From NCBI GenBank assembly GCA_018894105.1, contig CM032132.1:30245379-30309378 (forward strand): DNA of 64,000 bases, in the 5' to 3' direction. Each line of letters begins with the position of its first letter. The stretch's first letter is position 1. Below are positions 61,930 to 64,000 of the stretch, in pieces. Position numbers and translations under genes: made by a program. The notes under the pieces are model-generated. The model was not told the origin of the DNA. It saw only the letters and a program-made list of their open reading frames with translations, and ran no database searches. The stretch is from Jacaranda mimosifolia. Taxonomy: Eukaryota > Streptophyta > Magnoliopsida > Lamiales > Bignoniaceae.

Positions 61930-62430
61930 TTGGTAGCTGAACTTTTGTATTTTGTTCATTTTTGTTGGATTTAGGCTCAAACTGTTGGATTTAGGATATT
62001 TTGTTTATATGGGAGTTTGGACAGAATATAAGACCTCTTTGTTTGAGGATCATTGCTGGTCGTTTTGTTGGGTTTGATTTGTCTCTGTTAAATTAGTTTT
62101 TGGCTTTGATGTCTTCTGAATACAAGGTTTTGCTTGTCATAATTACTGCATTTTCTAGGAAGTTGACCCCTGTTGAAGTGAGGAACAGGCCCTTGTATTG
62201 CAACTTGCTATTGATGCTGGAGCTTATGTTTATTTTTCATTTTAATCTGTTGTAGTTTTCAATTTCTTTTTACTTTTAGTGGAGATTTTCAGTTTTTTGG
62301 GCATATTGTAAGGGAAGTTAGTGCTTCCTTGTTTAAACTTTTGCTCAAACGCTCTTGACATGTAATCCTTTATTTGATGTTTAATACATCTTGAACCTAT
62401 TTCAAGTATATATATATAAAAAAAAGGCTT
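61930..62430 (+). mobile_element. Retroposon 3' tail (LINE- or SINE-like)
   Basis: The segment at 62310-62410 ('agggaagttagtgcttcctt', 'taatacatcttgaaccta', A-rich end near 62419) is homologous to the 3' part of the 12896-13295 retroposon, including its hairpin. The upstream limit is unclear. Confidence 0.5.
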
Positions 62431-62439
62431 GTAATTATT

Positions 62440-62640
62440 TTTTGTTTTTTTAGCTTGAACGAACTGAGCTCATCTGAGCTTAAAGAAGCTAGAGCTTATC
62501 CGAGCCTATATGAACTCAAGCTCATCTGAGCTTATGTGAATCAAGCCTTCTTGACCCGAGCCCAAGTCTTCACTTATTCAAGCAAGTCAAGCTCAAGCTT
62601 GATTGTTTAGGCTCGATCGAGCTCAGGCCCAAGCCCGTCC
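62440..62640. repeat. 'gagctcaagct' repeat block, hAT-MITE-like
   Basis: Repeated 'ctcatctgagctta' and 'caagctcaagcttga' motifs like those in the split hAT-like MITE (11006, 35679). Ends not defined. Confidence 0.35.
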
Positions 62641-63712
62641 TCACAAATTAACAAACGAGCTGACCTTGAGGTTGCCAAATTTAGGTTCGGCTCGACTTGT
62701 TTTCTTACCAATAAGAGATCAGATAGGTTAGTTCTACTTAAACGAGCGTTAGCGTGCAACCTCAATAGAGAGGTCAACAATCTGGCCAAAACCAAGTCCC
62801 TCTCCTTAGCAAACTCAGATGCATCCATTTCTCCAAACTCAAACAGATCTTGAATGAAATTATTGTTCCAAGTCGGCCTCTCATCATTGTTCATCTCGAG
62901 CCTACCCATCTACCAACCCCCTGGGAATATTAAAACTGACCCTACTCGGGGCTTGGACGCAAAAATACCTCTTCTTCGAAGTTTGACCATGGGAAGAAAA
63001 GGGGTTCACAAAAATCTTCCTTCGAGGTCGAGCTGTTAGGTAATAAAAGTCTGACTTCCCAATACTCTCCGACTTTCTAGACATAGAAAGATGGAAGAAA
63101 TTGCTAAAATTCGTCCAAGAAGAGGGCTGGTCATGAATCATCATAAAAACAACAAAACTATATAGAAGGGAAAAATAATTGGGTAATAGCTGAGTTATGC
63201 AGGTACAAAGACCTCTCAACAGGTTTACTATAGGTTGAGCAAAAGCCCACACTTTAACTCATCCTCAAAAATAGTTAGACACCCTTTAGGCAGTGTATGC
63301 ATCATGCCCCCCTAGGCTTAATTAGTTCAAATTCCTCATAAACATATTATTTTGCCCTAATTGACCTTAAATCGTTCATGGTTACCTCATATATGATCTC
63401 ATTATAATGGGCAGTTGTAAAGAGCTTATCCCTTGACCTGAGAGGCTAGTCGGCCTCTCCTAATGGCTCCATCTCATCGACCATAGGAGCAAAATAACTA
63501 GCCTTGTTGATATTAGGACTGGAAGGCCCAACACCCTTACCAACCTCTACTTCCCCTTCGATGGCATCCACTCTCTCAGGCTCACTAGAAGGACCCGACC
63601 CACTACTTGATATCTCATCTAAACTACTATTCTCACTAGTCGAAGCATTCAGCGATTGGGTCGCCTCAGAATTAGAACTCTCAACTCTGTCCTCCTCAAC
63701 AACTATAGCCAT
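62640..63712 (-). pseudogene. Antisense ORF of the second gypsy element (PF04195-like)
   Basis: ATG at 63712. The first 88 codons are an acidic, Ser-rich N-terminus (MAIVVEEDRVESSNSEAT... DEMEPLGEAD) ended by TAG. The homologous region then continues with 'LFTTAHYNEIIYEVTMNDLR' and, in another frame, 'IDQPSSW'-like sequence to 'RARRKIFVNPFSSHGQ'-type motifs at about 63000. The last recognisable part is near 62760 ('EGLGFGQIV'). It aligns in order with copy 1 (12688-14050). It lies opposite to gag-pol, between the pol side and the expected 3' LTR. Family function is unknown. Confidence 0.65.
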
Positions 63713-63880
63713 TTATATGAACAAAAATAGGCAAACAAACAAACCAAGTAGGAAGAGAAGAGGACTTACACAAGATAGATACACAAACTAAGAATTGTAG
63801 AATGCTGAAACTCGACCAAAATTCTCCAGAGTTCGACCTCTCAACGATGCGGTAAAAGTGCTAAATGGCAGTAAAAATGA

Positions 63881-63889
63881 CTATTTATA
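63881..63889 (-). promoter_or_regulatory. TATA box of the antisense ORF (copy 2)
   Basis: 'tataaatag' on the minus strand, about 170 bases before the ATG. Upstream and downstream sequence matches 12400-12680. Confidence 0.6.
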
Positions 63890-64000
63890 AGCCAAGTCTA
63901 GCATGCCAACTGATTAAATTGACCAGCTACCGGCTAATTAATGTGTAATTGTTGGTCATTAGCACTCAAATATCAACATAACTGCCCAAAAAATGGTTCC

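Larger units (their letters stand above)
55774..64000 (+). mobile_element. Second Ty3/gypsy element of the same family, incomplete
   Basis: LTR (55774-56482), gag (56516-57828), protease (about 58170-58490), then foreign sequence (hAT and retroposon pieces, about 58490-62640), then the opposite-strand PF04195-like ORF (63712-62640). The layout mirrors the 11638-35678 element, here on the plus strand. The 3' LTR should begin roughly 100-150 bases past the window end, judging by the distance seen in copy 1. Confidence 0.75.

Overview
This is an AT-rich window of a flowering-plant nuclear genome, probably a eudicot. The evidence is two genes with GT-AG introns, one of them encoding a chloroplast-type transit peptide, set in a dense field of LTR retrotransposons and CACTA-, Mutator- and hAT-like DNA elements. 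I cannot name the species. There are no tRNA or rRNA genes, no CRISPR arrays and no bacterial-type operons. Only two protein-coding genes look intact.

Layout. 1-11005 is intergenic. It holds a degenerate ~245 bp tandem repeat that may be a CACTA end, a 671 bp CACTA foldback element (2860-3530), and two Mutator-like elements with 10 bp target duplications (3751-5288 and 6250-8389). The second Mutator-like element carries a nested hAT-type MITE (7236-7780). 11006-35878 is one nested block. A small hAT-like element is split by a Ty3/gypsy retrotransposon on the minus strand. That gypsy element is itself split by a complete but dead Ty1/copia element (15369-25575), by a second copia fragment joined to an inverted LTR (28538-34722), and by a short retroposon (12896-13295). 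The gypsy element carries a separate ORF on the opposite strand between pol and its 3' LTR, with its own TATA box.

37938-43106 (+) is a VPS20/CHMP6-type ESCRT-III gene: six exons, 222 codons, with myristoylation and MIT-interacting motifs. 44647-53824 (-) is a six-exon gene for a 279-residue, probably plastid-targeted protein with a DprA/SLOG-like Rossmann nucleotide-binding fold. The two genes converge; the 1.5 kb between them shows no other gene. Both models were built by joining splice junctions by eye, and every junction keeps frame.

55774-64000 is a second gypsy element of the same family on the plus strand (LTR, gag, protease, then the opposite-strand ORF at the far end). Its middle is replaced by a broken hAT transposase gene, which is split in turn by another hAT-like element (59622-61370), followed by a retroposon tail. 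The 3' LTR should lie just beyond the window.

The most interesting signals are in non-coding parts of the mobile elements. The copia LTRs carry a row of small inverted repeats whose arms differ but stay self-complementary, and a longer palindrome just upstream of the TATA box. The copia leader has a short cassette, present three times, that changes in concert between copies. Two independent retroposon tails share a 3' hairpin.
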